Positions 1 through 7,081 of a stretch of 22,562 bases of DNA are shown here, one piece after another; position 1 is the first letter of the stretch, and each line of letters starts with the position of its first letter. The notes beneath the pieces are model-generated. The model saw only the letters and a program-made list of their open reading frames with translations. It searched no databases and was not told where the DNA came from. This stretch comes from HGM12669 sp048527645 (lineage in GTDB: Bacteria > Bacillota > Clostridia > Oscillospirales > CAG-272), in NCBI GenBank assembly GCA_048527645.1, contig DBGFNI010000152.1:1-22562 (forward strand). Reading direction: 5' to 3'. The position numbers and the translations under genes are program-made.

Positions 1-198
1 AAACGGATCCCTCTCGTTATTCCGCCCGTTTTTTCCGCCGCCGAACGTGCAGCCGCCGTGCCGCGCAGAAAAATGCGGTATCGCCGCAAAAAACCGCGGT
101 GCGCAAAACAGCCTGATCCGCACCGGAAAACTGACCAATGCGTATCACGCATACAAAAAACGGCGCTGCTGCCGCGGGCAGCCGTGTCGCCGGATAAC
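1..198. other. Non-coding stretch, no gene recognised
   Basis: I see no convincing gene here. An open frame on the minus strand (238 to 17) has an arginine/alanine/phenylalanine-rich composition, starts inside the murI terminator hairpin and has no ribosome site, so I treat it as chance. A small hairpin, TGCGG-N5-CCGCA read on the minus strand at 74-88, is followed by five T (69-73) and could be a second weak leftward terminator. A short dyad ATGCGT-ATC-ACGCAT lies around 138-152 and has no T-tract on either side that would make it a terminator. Confidence 0.5.
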
Positions 199-225
199 AA
201 AAAGGCGCTGCCGGATCGCAGCGCC
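199..225 (-). terminator. Rho-independent terminator after murI
   Basis: Read on the minus strand, an 8-bp perfect GC-rich stem (GGCGCTGC / GCAGCGCC, plus coordinates 204-211 and 218-225, 6-base loop) is directly followed by TTTTT. It begins 17 bases beyond the murI stop codon, the right place to end the leftward DUF1385-prmC-ddl-murI transcript. Confidence 0.85.
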
Positions 226-241
226 GTCGGGCTCTCATGTT

Positions 242-1075
242 TCAATAGTTTTCAATGGGAATACGCTCCACGCTATGCGCGGGCTCCTCGCCGAGAAAAA
301 TGCCGGCGAGCTTCTCAAAGCAATCCGGGGTATCGCTGACATAGAACGAGGCATCCCCGCCGGAGACAGAGCCCCCGCGCAGATGCTGTTCGTCCAGCAA
401 TGCCTGCAAGCTGTGCGCCACTTCCACCCCGGTGTCGATCAGCTGCACGCCGGGCAGCACGCGGGCAATGATCTCCTTGAGCAGCGGATAATGCGTGCAG
501 CCCAGAATCAGGGTGTCCGCGCCGGCCTGCCGGATCGGCTCCAGATAACGCTGTGCCACCAGTTCCGGCACCGGATCGTCCGCGCCGAAAAAGCCATTTT
601 CCACCAGCGGCACAAACAGCGGGCAGGCACATTCCGTCACCTGCATAGCAGGCGCCAGCAGGGCGATCCGATCCGCGTATGCGTGCGAATGAATCGTGGA
701 AGGGGTGGCGATCACCCCGACGCGACCGTTTTTGGTGACGGCAACCGCTTTTTTCACCGCCGGATCAATCACGCCGAGAATCGGAAGAGAAAACTCCTCG
801 CGTAGCACCTCCAGCGCCGTCGCGCTGACCGTGCCGCAGGCTGCCACGATGCACTTGATGTTCTGCGAGAGCAAAAAGCGGACATCCTGCCGTGCGTAAC
901 GGATAATCGTCTGGCGGGAACGGGTGCCGTAAGGAACGCGCCCGGTGTCGCCGAAATAGATCAGATCTTCTCCGGGCAAAACGCGCCGGATTTCTTTGAG
1001 CGCGGTCAGTCCGCCCAACCCGCTGTCAAAAATGCCGATGGGCAAAGCGCGCTTTTCTGCTGTTGAGTCATTCAT
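242..1075 (-). CDS. murI: Glutamate racemase
   Basis: MurI interconverts L- and D-glutamate in the cytoplasm and supplies D-Glu for peptidoglycan. Visible landmarks of the cofactor-independent Asp/Glu racemase family are the N-terminal IGIFDSGLGG (catalytic-site Asp17), the first catalytic cysteine in VAACGT (Cys80) and the second in LGCTHYP (Cys193); about 277 residues is normal for the family. I chose the ATG at 1075 because GGAAGG lies 9 bases upstream; the ATG at 1084 touches that ribosome site directly and is less likely. The usual ACNT motif reads ACGT here, so the asparagine that normally follows the cysteine is glycine; I believe this variant recurs in clostridial relatives but could not check. 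It lies 30 bases after ddl, which also makes a peptidoglycan D-amino acid precursor, and is the last gene before a terminator. Confidence 0.95.
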   Translation of the reverse strand: MNDSTAEKRALPIGIFDSGLGGLTALKEIRRVLPGEDLIYFGDTGRVPYGTRSRQTIIRYARQDVRFLLSQNIKCIVAACGTVSATALEVLREEFSLPILGVIDPAVKKAVAVTKNGRVGVIATPSTIHSHAYADRIALLAPAMQVTECACPLFVPLVENGFFGADDPVPELVAQRYLEPIRQAGADTLILGCTHYPLLKEIIARVLPGVQLIDTGVEVAHSLQALLDEQHLRGGSVSGGDASFYVSDTPDCFEKLAGIFLGEEPAHSVERIPIENY

Positions 1076-1105
1076 GCTGTGCATCCTTCCGATCGGAAAA
1101 TTGAA

Positions 1106-2191
1106 TTATACCGTCGCCGAGCCGTTCGCTTCGCATGCGAGATCGACCAGCCGGTCAATGATTTGAGAATAGGGCATCCCGTCATAGATAAATAGCTTTG
1201 GATACATACTGATCGACGTAAAGCCAGGCAGCGTGTTGATCTCATTGAACACGACGCGCTCCCGCTCGCCCTCACCCGCCACAAAGAAGTCCACGCGGGA
1301 GAGCCCCCGACAGCCCAGCACCCGGTAGATTTGCAGCGCGTACTGCTGAATCATCGCCGCCGTCTGCGGCTGAACCGGCGCCGGAATCCGCTCCTTGGAG
1401 GTATCTGTGATATATTTCGTCTCGTAGTCGTAAAAATCGCTGCCCGGGTCAATCTGACCGGGCGTGGAAGCCTTCGGCGCATCGTTTCCCATCACCGCGC
1501 ATTCGACCTCTTTGCCCGCGATATATTCCTCAATCAGCACTCTGCTGTCATACCGCAGTGCGTCGGCAACCGCCGCGCGCAGCTGTTCTTCATCCCGTGC
1601 CTTCGCGCTTCCCACGCTTGAGCCGGCGTTGGCAGGCTTGACAAACAGCGGAAAGCCGCCGAGCGGCTCTGTGCGGGGCATCCATTCCTCAGTCTGCTCG
1701 CCGCGCCGCACCACGCAAAAGCGCGCCTGCGGAATGCCGAAATTCTGCAAAATCAGTTTGGTATAGATTTTATCCATCGCGATAGCAGAAGCACAGCACC
1801 CCGGCCCGACAAAAGGAATCCCGCAGAGGGTCAATAGCCCCTGCATGCTGCCGTCCTCGGCGTTTGCGCCGTGCATCACCGGAAACACCACGTCAATGTG
1901 CTTTTCCCGCCAGCCGCCCTCCGGCGTGCGAATCCAAAGCATCCCGGAGCCGCTGTCGGGAGAAAACATAGCCGGCGCCGTGTGCGCGCTGTCCTCAAAC
2001 CATGTGTTATCCCGGATTTTTTCCGTGTCGCCGTCATAATACAGCCATTTTCCCTCTTTGGTCACGCCCAGCGTTACCACCTCAAACCGTTCCCGGTTGA
2101 CATGCTGCAACACAGAGCACACGCTCATCAGTGACACCTCATATTCCGTTGATTTGCCGCCGAACAGGCAGCAAAGCACTTGCTGATTCAT
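1106..2191 (-). CDS. ddl: D-alanine--D-alanine ligase
   Basis: This ATP-grasp enzyme joins two D-alanines for the peptidoglycan pentapeptide. Landmarks are the N-terminal LFGGKSTEYEVS (Glu17), HGANAEDG at 107-114, the ATP-binding SSVG loop at 191-194, the omega-loop YDYETKY at 254-260, and Mg ligands Asp301, Glu317 and Asn319 in the NEINTLPGFT segment. The tyrosine-lysine-tyrosine omega loop is the pattern of D-Ala-D-Ala ligases; VanA/VanB-type D-lactate ligases differ there, so I do not call resistance. The canonical HGxxGEDG has alanine at the third-glycine position (Ala111). Length (361) fits the family. The gene follows prmC by 64 bases in the same direction, with AAAGGA about 12 bases before the ATG. 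D-Ala-D-Ser activity (VanG/VanC-like) cannot be fully excluded from sequence alone. Confidence 0.92.
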   Translation of the reverse strand: MNQQVLCCLFGGKSTEYEVSLMSVCSVLQHVNRERFEVVTLGVTKEGKWLYYDGDTEKIRDNTWFEDSAHTAPAMFSPDSGSGMLWIRTPEGGWREKHIDVVFPVMHGANAEDGSMQGLLTLCGIPFVGPGCCASAIAMDKIYTKLILQNFGIPQARFCVVRRGEQTEEWMPRTEPLGGFPLFVKPANAGSSVGSAKARDEEQLRAAVADALRYDSRVLIEEYIAGKEVECAVMGNDAPKASTPGQIDPGSDFYDYETKYITDTSKERIPAPVQPQTAAMIQQYALQIYRVLGCRGLSRVDFFVAGEGERERVVFNEINTLPGFTSISMYPKLFIYDGMPYSQIIDRLVDLACEANGSATV

Positions 2192-2255
2192 CTTTCAAGC
2201 CATCCTTTCGGTCTTTTCCCGATCTATCCACCATTCTATGCCGTTCGCGATACGG

Positions 2256-3122
2256 TCATGTCAAAATTGCAACACGGTCGTTCCCGGCGAAGTCTTTTAT
2301 GATCTCGCAGCAGCGGCCGTTTTCCCCCGCCAGTCGGCGCAGCGACGCCCCCTGATCGAAGCCGATTTCAAAAAGAAACGCGCCGCCGTCTGCCAGCGCG
2401 CCGCTGTACCAATGCAGAATTTCCCGGTAAAACAACAAGCCGTCCCCGCCGCCGTCCAGCGCCGCCCGCGGCTCCCGACGCACCTGCACATCCAGACTGT
2501 CCACCGCCGCTGTCGGAATGTACGGCGGGTTGGATGCAATATAATGATACTGTCCCGGTGCGCGGCAGCACTGCGGTTCGCCCCGCAGCACATCGCCTGC
2601 AAAAAGGGAAAACCGATCCGTCATTCCCAGTTTGCGCGTGTTTTCCCGCGCCACGGCAAGCGCACCCGGATCTTTTTCCACACCGTGCGCTTCGCAGCCC
2701 TCCGTTTGCAGCAGTACAGACAGCGCGACGCAGCCGCCGCCGCAGCAAAGATCAAGAAAGCACATCCCCGCTTTGAGACGCGCAGACAGCGCCTGCACAA
2801 GAATCTCCGTGTCGCTGCGCGGGATCAGCGTTTTGTTCTCCCCGCACTTCACCGTGAAATCCACACCGAAAAAAGGAGAGACGCCGAGCAGATACCCCAG
2901 CGGCTCACCGCTTTCTCTCTGCTTTGCCAGAGCAAGCGCCGCCTGTGCCCGCGCCTCGTCCACCTGTCCGTCCTGCAACAGAATCTGCTGCGCCCGATCC
3001 CATCCGCACAGCACCCGGACAATCTCACGCGCCTCATACGCGCTGTCAATCGGCAGTCCGGTTGTTTGCGCCGCCCGCGAAAGGAGCTGCCGCAGCTGAA
3101 GCGAAAGCGTGCGCAGCGTCAT
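2256..3122 (-). CDS. prmC: Peptide chain release factor N5-glutamine methyltransferase
   Basis: PrmC methylates the glutamine of the GGQ motif of release factors RF1/RF2, using S-adenosylmethionine. The 288-residue protein shows an N-terminal helical domain (about 1-95), a PRSDTE variant of the usual PRPETE at 101-106, a SAM-binding glycine-rich loop FLDLCCGGGCVALS at 122-135, and the diagnostic NPPY at 198-201 followed by EPRAALDGGGDGL, all expected for the HemK/PrmC family. Its ATG overlaps the stop of the upstream DUF1385 gene in a 4-base ATGA, so translation is probably coupled. In many Firmicutes prmC neighbours prfA and the DUF1385 gene; here prfA is absent on the downstream side and ddl follows instead. 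Confidence 0.95.
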   Translation of the reverse strand: MTLRTLSLQLRQLLSRAAQTTGLPIDSAYEAREIVRVLCGWDRAQQILLQDGQVDEARAQAALALAKQRESGEPLGYLLGVSPFFGVDFTVKCGENKTLIPRSDTEILVQALSARLKAGMCFLDLCCGGGCVALSVLLQTEGCEAHGVEKDPGALAVARENTRKLGMTDRFSLFAGDVLRGEPQCCRAPGQYHYIASNPPYIPTAAVDSLDVQVRREPRAALDGGGDGLLFYREILHWYSGALADGGAFLFEIGFDQGASLRRLAGENGRCCEIIKDFAGNDRVAILT

Positions 3123-4300
3123 GACGTCCCGTCAGAATCCGGCGCGCCCGCATCCTGCGCGGGGGGCGTCGTGCCGTCCGTCTCCTGCTGCGCCCTTTGC
3201 TCCTGATAGGCACGCAGCGCCTCTTCGTTTCCGACAAAAAACATTTTGTACGAATCATTTTTCATCGGCGTCAGCTCCAGTTCCGGGAATTCCTCCGGCA
3301 AAGCCGCCTTGAGTGAGGTGATCGCCGCTTCCAGCATCTTCTCATCCGGCTCGCGGGTTGTGATTCTCTGCATCCACAAACCGGGTGCGGAAAGAATCTT
3401 GGTCAGGACATTGTCGTGCTTGCCGGCATACATGATGAATTCAAAGCTCAGTCCCACAACCAGCGGCAAAACGAGCAATTTGATCACCACGCGCAGCCAG
3501 TTGGGCAGAGCTGCGGGAATCGCCAGCGCAACCACAAAAGACAGAATCAATGCAACAAAAATGAAGCTGGTGCCGCAGCGGGGGTGAAAACGGCTCTGCT
3601 TCTTTGCGTTTTCGGGTGTCAGCTCTTCCCCGCGCTCATAGCAAAAGATGCTCTTGTGCTCCGCGCCGTGATACTGAAAGGTGCGCCGGATATCCGGCAT
3701 CAGCGAGACCAGCGCGACATATCCGATGAAAATGCCGATCTTCAGAATGCTCTCCACAAAGCTCTTCAAAACGGGCATATCCTGCCCCGCGATGGCGTTG
3801 CCCAGCCATACGGGCAGATAGAAAAACAGCCCGAAGGCAAGCGCCAGTCCCAGCACCATGCCGATGACCATCGCCACATCCATAATGCTTTTACCGAACT
3901 TTTCCCGCAGCCATTTCTCAAACTTGGATTCCTCTTCCATTTCCCCGCCGAAGGCCTCGGCGGAAATGCCGAGAATTTTATAGCTGAGAATCATAGATTC
4001 CACAAAGTTAATGACGCCGCGCAAAATCGGCACATTGCAGATTTTATAGCGGCGGCGCAGCGGAATGTGCTCCGTCTGATACATCCGCATGGAACCGTCC
4101 TCCATGCGCACCGTGGTGCAGCAGGTATTTCCGGCGCGCATCATCACGCCCTCGATCACTGCCTCGCCGCCGACCTTGCCCAAACGGCAGGCAGGCGCCG
4201 CATCGCATGCGCCCTCCGAGGTGTTTTGTGCGCTGTTATTTTGTTCTGTATTTTGCGTTGCGGCGATGCTGTTTTCAAAGCCGCTCTGTTTTTCTTCCAT
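3119..4300 (-). CDS. DUF1385 family membrane protein (YqhQ-like)
   Basis: This is a polytopic membrane protein of the DUF1385/YqhQ family, function not established. After a polar, low-complexity N-terminus (1-40) comes GGEAVIEGVMMRAG (44-57), a family signature. Further conserved blocks are YHGAEHKSIFCYE (210-222), FHPRCGTSF (238-246) and ITTREPDEKMLE (313-324). Hydrophobic segments lie near 140-165, 186-203, 244-265 and 270-291. The histidine/glutamate/cysteine blocks look like a metal or catalytic site, but that is inference. I start at 4300, where GGAGGG lies 7 bases upstream; the open frame continues to an ATG at 4378 that lacks a ribosome site and lies upstream of the likely promoter. 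It overlaps prmC by 4 bases, the usual clostridial pairing of these two genes. Confidence 0.88.
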   Translation of the reverse strand: MEEKQSGFENSIAATQNTEQNNSAQNTSEGACDAAPACRLGKVGGEAVIEGVMMRAGNTCCTTVRMEDGSMRMYQTEHIPLRRRYKICNVPILRGVINFVESMILSYKILGISAEAFGGEMEEESKFEKWLREKFGKSIMDVAMVIGMVLGLALAFGLFFYLPVWLGNAIAGQDMPVLKSFVESILKIGIFIGYVALVSLMPDIRRTFQYHGAEHKSIFCYERGEELTPENAKKQSRFHPRCGTSFIFVALILSFVVALAIPAALPNWLRVVIKLLVLPLVVGLSFEFIMYAGKHDNVLTKILSAPGLWMQRITTREPDEKMLEAAITSLKAALPEEFPELELTPMKNDSYKMFFVGNEEALRAYQEQRAQQETDGTTPPAQDAGAPDSDGTS

Positions 4301-4321
4301 ATTTGAGCCCTCCGTAAAAAT

Positions 4322-4327
4322 ATTATA
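4322..4327 (-). promoter_or_regulatory. Extended -10 promoter for the DUF1385-prmC-ddl-murI operon
   Basis: Read on the minus strand the sequence is TGCTATAAT, a consensus -10 with the extended TG motif. At 17-18 bases upstream there is only a weak T-rich -35 (TTTCTT). A start about 7 bases downstream would give a leader of only about 15 bases ending in the GGAGGG ribosome site. A second, weaker TGCTATAGG lies farther upstream near 4390-4398. Confidence 0.5.
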
Positions 4328-4447
4328 GCAGATTGCCGCGAAAAAAGAAAGTGTTTTGCAGAAATTTCTCCCGTGCATTCTCCGTTCACCTATAGCATAC
4401 CGAAAAGCCTCAACCCAACTTCAACCGGACTTTTTTCGCAATATCCA

Positions 4448-4476
4448 TTGAAAAAACGGGGAAAAACGTGTATAAT
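4448..4476 (+). promoter_or_regulatory. Sigma-A promoter for the LCP / citrate synthase operon
   Basis: TTGAAA at 4448-4453 and a perfect TATAAT at 4471-4476 are separated by 17 bases, the optimal sigma-A spacing. The start site is predicted near 4482-4484, inside the inverted repeat that follows. The transcript would have a leader of about 70 bases before the ATG at 4553. Confidence 0.75.
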
Positions 4477-4479
4477 ATA

Positions 4480-4495
4480 GAATAGTGTACTATTC
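4480..4495. promoter_or_regulatory. Perfect inverted repeat at the predicted transcription start (operator candidate)
   Basis: GAATAGT-GT-ACTATTC is a perfect 7-bp dyad around a 2-base centre, beginning 4 bases downstream of the -10 hexamer. A repressor bound here would overlap the start site. The dyad has no loop large enough to be a good RNA hairpin, and no T-tract follows, so a protein-binding operator is more likely than a terminator. No regulator gene is adjacent. Confidence 0.5.
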
Positions 4496-4552
4496 GTTTC
4501 GGGCAAAGCATCCGTTCCGATACCGCCATCGTACAAAGAAAGGACGAAAGAA

Positions 4553-5608
4553 ATGTTATCCGCATTAAAGAATTTCGGAATCACATTGGCCGCCGGCCTG
4601 GTTATTTTCGGTCTTCTGGCACTGGGAATCACCAATTTCGCCATTGACAGTTTCGGAGAGGGCATTACGGCAAACAAAAACAAAAATCAGCAGGAGGACA
4701 GCGCCGGCAAAGCAAGCGACGGCTCCGGCACCACCGTCGATCTCAGTCAGATCAAGGGGCAGACCTTCACGGCGCTTTTGGTCGGCGTGGACTATTTTCC
4801 GAATCAATTGGATGACTACGGCGCTTCTTTTTCCGACTGCTATAACACGCAGACCGCGGAAATGCAGCTGTATTCGCCGGGTTCTGTGCCGGATGAGCTG
4901 TGTACTTATGTGAAAAAGCGTGAAATCAGCGCGGATACCATTGTGCTGTTCCATGTCAACCGCGAGCAGCAGACATTTGTCATCTATTCCATCCCGTATA
5001 ATACGCGCGTTCTGGTGGACGGAAACGATACACGGCTTGGCAGTCTGATTTACAGCAAGGGCATGGATTTCTTTTTGGCAAAGGTGGAGGCGCTCACGGG
5101 GCTTGGCATCGATTACCACATGGTGTTCACCCCGCTGGGCTTCACCAATCTGATGCAATCTTTGGACAAGGTCACCTTCAATGTCCCGTGCAACATGTAT
5201 TATCAGGACGAGACGGCGGGACTGAGCATCAACGTCTCCGCCGGCGAGCAAAAGCTGGGCGGTGCGGATATGCTCAAGGTGCTGCGATACTGCTCCTATC
5301 CCGACGGCGATATGGGTCGTATGGAAACCACCCGTGCTTTTCTCACCACCATGCTCTCGCAGATGAAGAATATCACCACGCTTGAAAACGCAGCGGATCT
5401 GTACAGCAAACTGCTCGCCTATATCTATACAGATATGGACGCCGCAGCGTTCGCTTCGGTTGCTGATTTGGTATACTGCTATGACAGCTTTCAGTGCATC
5501 TCCGATGTATATCCCGGGACGCAGATCACCACGGACAACGGCAGTGAGAACTATTATAAGCCGGATGTTGCACAGGCAACCGCCTTTTTCAAAACGTACC
5601 GGAAGTAA
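4553..5608 (+). CDS. Divergent LytR-CpsA-Psr (LCP) family protein
   Basis: LCP proteins are membrane-anchored, extracytoplasmic enzymes that move glycopolymers from undecaprenyl-phosphate carriers to the cell wall. This 351-residue protein has one N-terminal membrane segment (about 9-29), a polar linker (40-65), then an LCP-like core: LLVGVD (76-80), SADTIVLFHVN (126-136), YSIPYNT (145-151), VEALTGLGIDYH (178-189) and a C-terminal GDMGRMETTR (252-261). The usual arginines are altered: R(A/S)DT reads SADT and SIPRDT reads SIPYNT, and the GxDxR arginine is not evident; Asp80, Asp128, Arg256 and Arg261 remain. Pyrophosphate/Mg handling may therefore differ or be lost. AAAGGA lies about 11 bases before the ATG. 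Citrate synthase follows 50 bases later in the same direction. Family assignment is fairly firm; enzymatic activity is uncertain. Confidence 0.75.
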   Translation: MLSALKNFGITLAAGLVIFGLLALGITNFAIDSFGEGITANKNKNQQEDSAGKASDGSGTTVDLSQIKGQTFTALLVGVDYFPNQLDDYGASFSDCYNTQTAEMQLYSPGSVPDELCTYVKKREISADTIVLFHVNREQQTFVIYSIPYNTRVLVDGNDTRLGSLIYSKGMDFFLAKVEALTGLGIDYHMVFTPLGFTNLMQSLDKVTFNVPCNMYYQDETAGLSINVSAGEQKLGGADMLKVLRYCSYPDGDMGRMETTRAFLTTMLSQMKNITTLENAADLYSKLLAYIYTDMDAAAFASVADLVYCYDSFQCISDVYPGTQITTDNGSENYYKPDVAQATAFFKTYRK

Positions 5609-5616
5609 AACCGTAC

Positions 5617-5633
5617 CCGGATGTTATATCCGG
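5617..5633 (+). other. Small intercistronic hairpin between the LCP gene and citrate synthase
   Basis: CCGGAT-GTTAT-ATCCGG is a perfect 6-bp stem with a 5-base loop located 8 bases after the LCP stop. No T-tract follows, so it is not a classical terminator. It may mark an mRNA processing or stabilising element, or be chance. Confidence 0.3.
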
Positions 5634-5658
5634 CAGCGATGCATAGAAAGGAAACTGC

Positions 5659-7059
5659 ATGACAAAAAACGAAACCGCAAAGAAAAAGAATTATTCTGAA
5701 ATTTCCCCGCAGGTGCACAAGCTCGCAGCGCTCTGCACCGCGGACAGTACGATAGATAAAGAACTGTATACCCGTCACAACGTCAATCGCGGCTTGCGGG
5801 ATCAAAATGGCAACGGCGTGCTGACCGGCCTGACGGAAATCTCCGAGGTGCACGCCAAGGAAAACATCAACGGCGTTTCCACCCCCTGCCCGGGCGTCTT
5901 GTATTATCGCGGCTACAACATCAAAGATCTCGTCGCGGGTTTTTTGAAAGAAAGCCGCTTTGGCTTTGAAGAAATCACCTATCTGCTGCTGTTCGGCGAG
6001 CTGCCGGACAACACGCAGCTTGCAGATTTTTGCAGTCTGCTCAACGGCTACCGCACGCTGCCCAATTCGTTTGTGCGGGACATCATCATGAAAGCGCCCA
6101 GCGGCGATATTATGAATTCCATGGCGCGCTCCGTGCTGACGCTGTATTCCTATGACAACGATGCAGACAACACTCAGATTCCGAATGTCCTGCGGCAGTG
6201 CCTGCAGCTTATCGCGCTGTTCCCGCAGCTGGCGGTGTACAGCTTTCAGGCGTCCGAATACTACCTGAAGGACGGCTCCAGCTTTTTCGTGCACGATCCG
6301 CGCCCGGACCTCTCTACCGCGGAGAATCTGCTGCATATGCTGCGGCCCGACAGCAAGTTCACGCCTCTGGAATCGCACATTCTTGACCTTGCTCTGGTCA
6401 TTCACGCCGAGCACGGCGGGGGCAACAATTCCTCCTTCACCACCCACGTCGTCACCTCCTCCGGCACCGACACCTATTCCGCCATTGCGGCGGCGCTCGG
6501 CTCGCTGAAGGGGCCCAAGCACGGCGGCGCCAACATCCGCGTGTGCCACATGTTTGACGACATGAAGCATCAGGTAAGAGACTGGAACGACGAGGAAGAA
6601 ATCGAGCGCTATTTGGTTCGCCTGATTCACAAGGAAGCCTTTGACCGTTCGGGTCTGATCTACGGAATCGGACACGCCATCTATTCCGTTTCCGATCCGC
6701 GTGCCGAGATTTTCAAGGGCTTTGTCCATGACCTTGCCGTAGAAAAAGGCATGGAGAGCGAATACAATCTGTACAACGCTGTCGAACGGCTGGCGCCCGT
6801 TGTGATCGCGCGGGAACGCCAGATGTTCAAGGGCGTGAGTGCGAATGTGGACTTTTACAGCGGCTTTGTCTATCAGATGCTCGGCATTCCCGAAGATCTG
6901 TTCACACCGCTGTTTGCGATTGCGCGCATCACCGGATGGAGCGCACACCGCCTGGAGGAACTGATCAACGGCAACCGTATCATCCGCCCGGCATACATGG
7001 CGGTGCAGCCGCACAGAGACTATACCCCCATAGCCGAGCGACAAAACAGCCAAGATTGA
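5659..7059 (+). CDS. gltA: Citrate synthase (Si-type fold)
   Basis: Condenses acetyl-CoA and oxaloacetate to citrate; in a fermenter this most likely feeds 2-oxoglutarate and glutamate synthesis. The 466-residue chain shows LYYRGYNIKDL (81-91), HAEHGGG with a substrate-site histidine (249-255), GPKHGGAN (285-292, catalytic-type His288), GIGHAIYSVSDPRA (336-349, His339) and NVDFYSG (396-402, catalytic Asp398). The usual GHRVY motif reads GHAIY, so its arginine is alanine; I recall similar GHAxY forms in clostridial relatives of this long type. It has about 40 extra N-terminal residues compared with short bacterial enzymes. Ribosome site AAAGGA lies 7 bases before the ATG. 2-Methylcitrate synthase is an alternative; prpB/prpD are not in this window. 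The COG3581 gene starts 22 bases after its stop. Confidence 0.9.
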   Translation: MTKNETAKKKNYSEISPQVHKLAALCTADSTIDKELYTRHNVNRGLRDQNGNGVLTGLTEISEVHAKENINGVSTPCPGVLYYRGYNIKDLVAGFLKESRFGFEEITYLLLFGELPDNTQLADFCSLLNGYRTLPNSFVRDIIMKAPSGDIMNSMARSVLTLYSYDNDADNTQIPNVLRQCLQLIALFPQLAVYSFQASEYYLKDGSSFFVHDPRPDLSTAENLLHMLRPDSKFTPLESHILDLALVIHAEHGGGNNSSFTTHVVTSSGTDTYSAIAAALGSLKGPKHGGANIRVCHMFDDMKHQVRDWNDEEEIERYLVRLIHKEAFDRSGLIYGIGHAIYSVSDPRAEIFKGFVHDLAVEKGMESEYNLYNAVERLAPVVIARERQMFKGVSANVDFYSGFVYQMLGIPEDLFTPLFAIARITGWSAHRLEELINGNRIIRPAYMAVQPHRDYTPIAERQNSQD

Positions 7060-7081
7060 TGCAAATGAGATCGAAGTAAAT

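Noticed and set aside
17..238. Small arginine-rich open frame on the minus strand
   Set aside because: It starts within the murI terminator, lacks a ribosome site and shows no family likeness.
1106..2191. Vancomycin-resistance type ligase
   Set aside because: The omega loop has the tyrosine/lysine pattern of D-Ala-D-Ala ligases, and no vanH, vanX or vanT neighbour is present.
4301..4378. Upstream start for the DUF1385 protein at 4378
   Set aside because: The extra 26 residues lack a ribosome site and span the predicted promoter; the ATG at 4300 has GGAGGG at the right distance.
5617..5633. Terminator between the LCP gene and citrate synthase
   Set aside because: The hairpin is perfect but no T-tract follows on either strand, so I list it only as a small hairpin.
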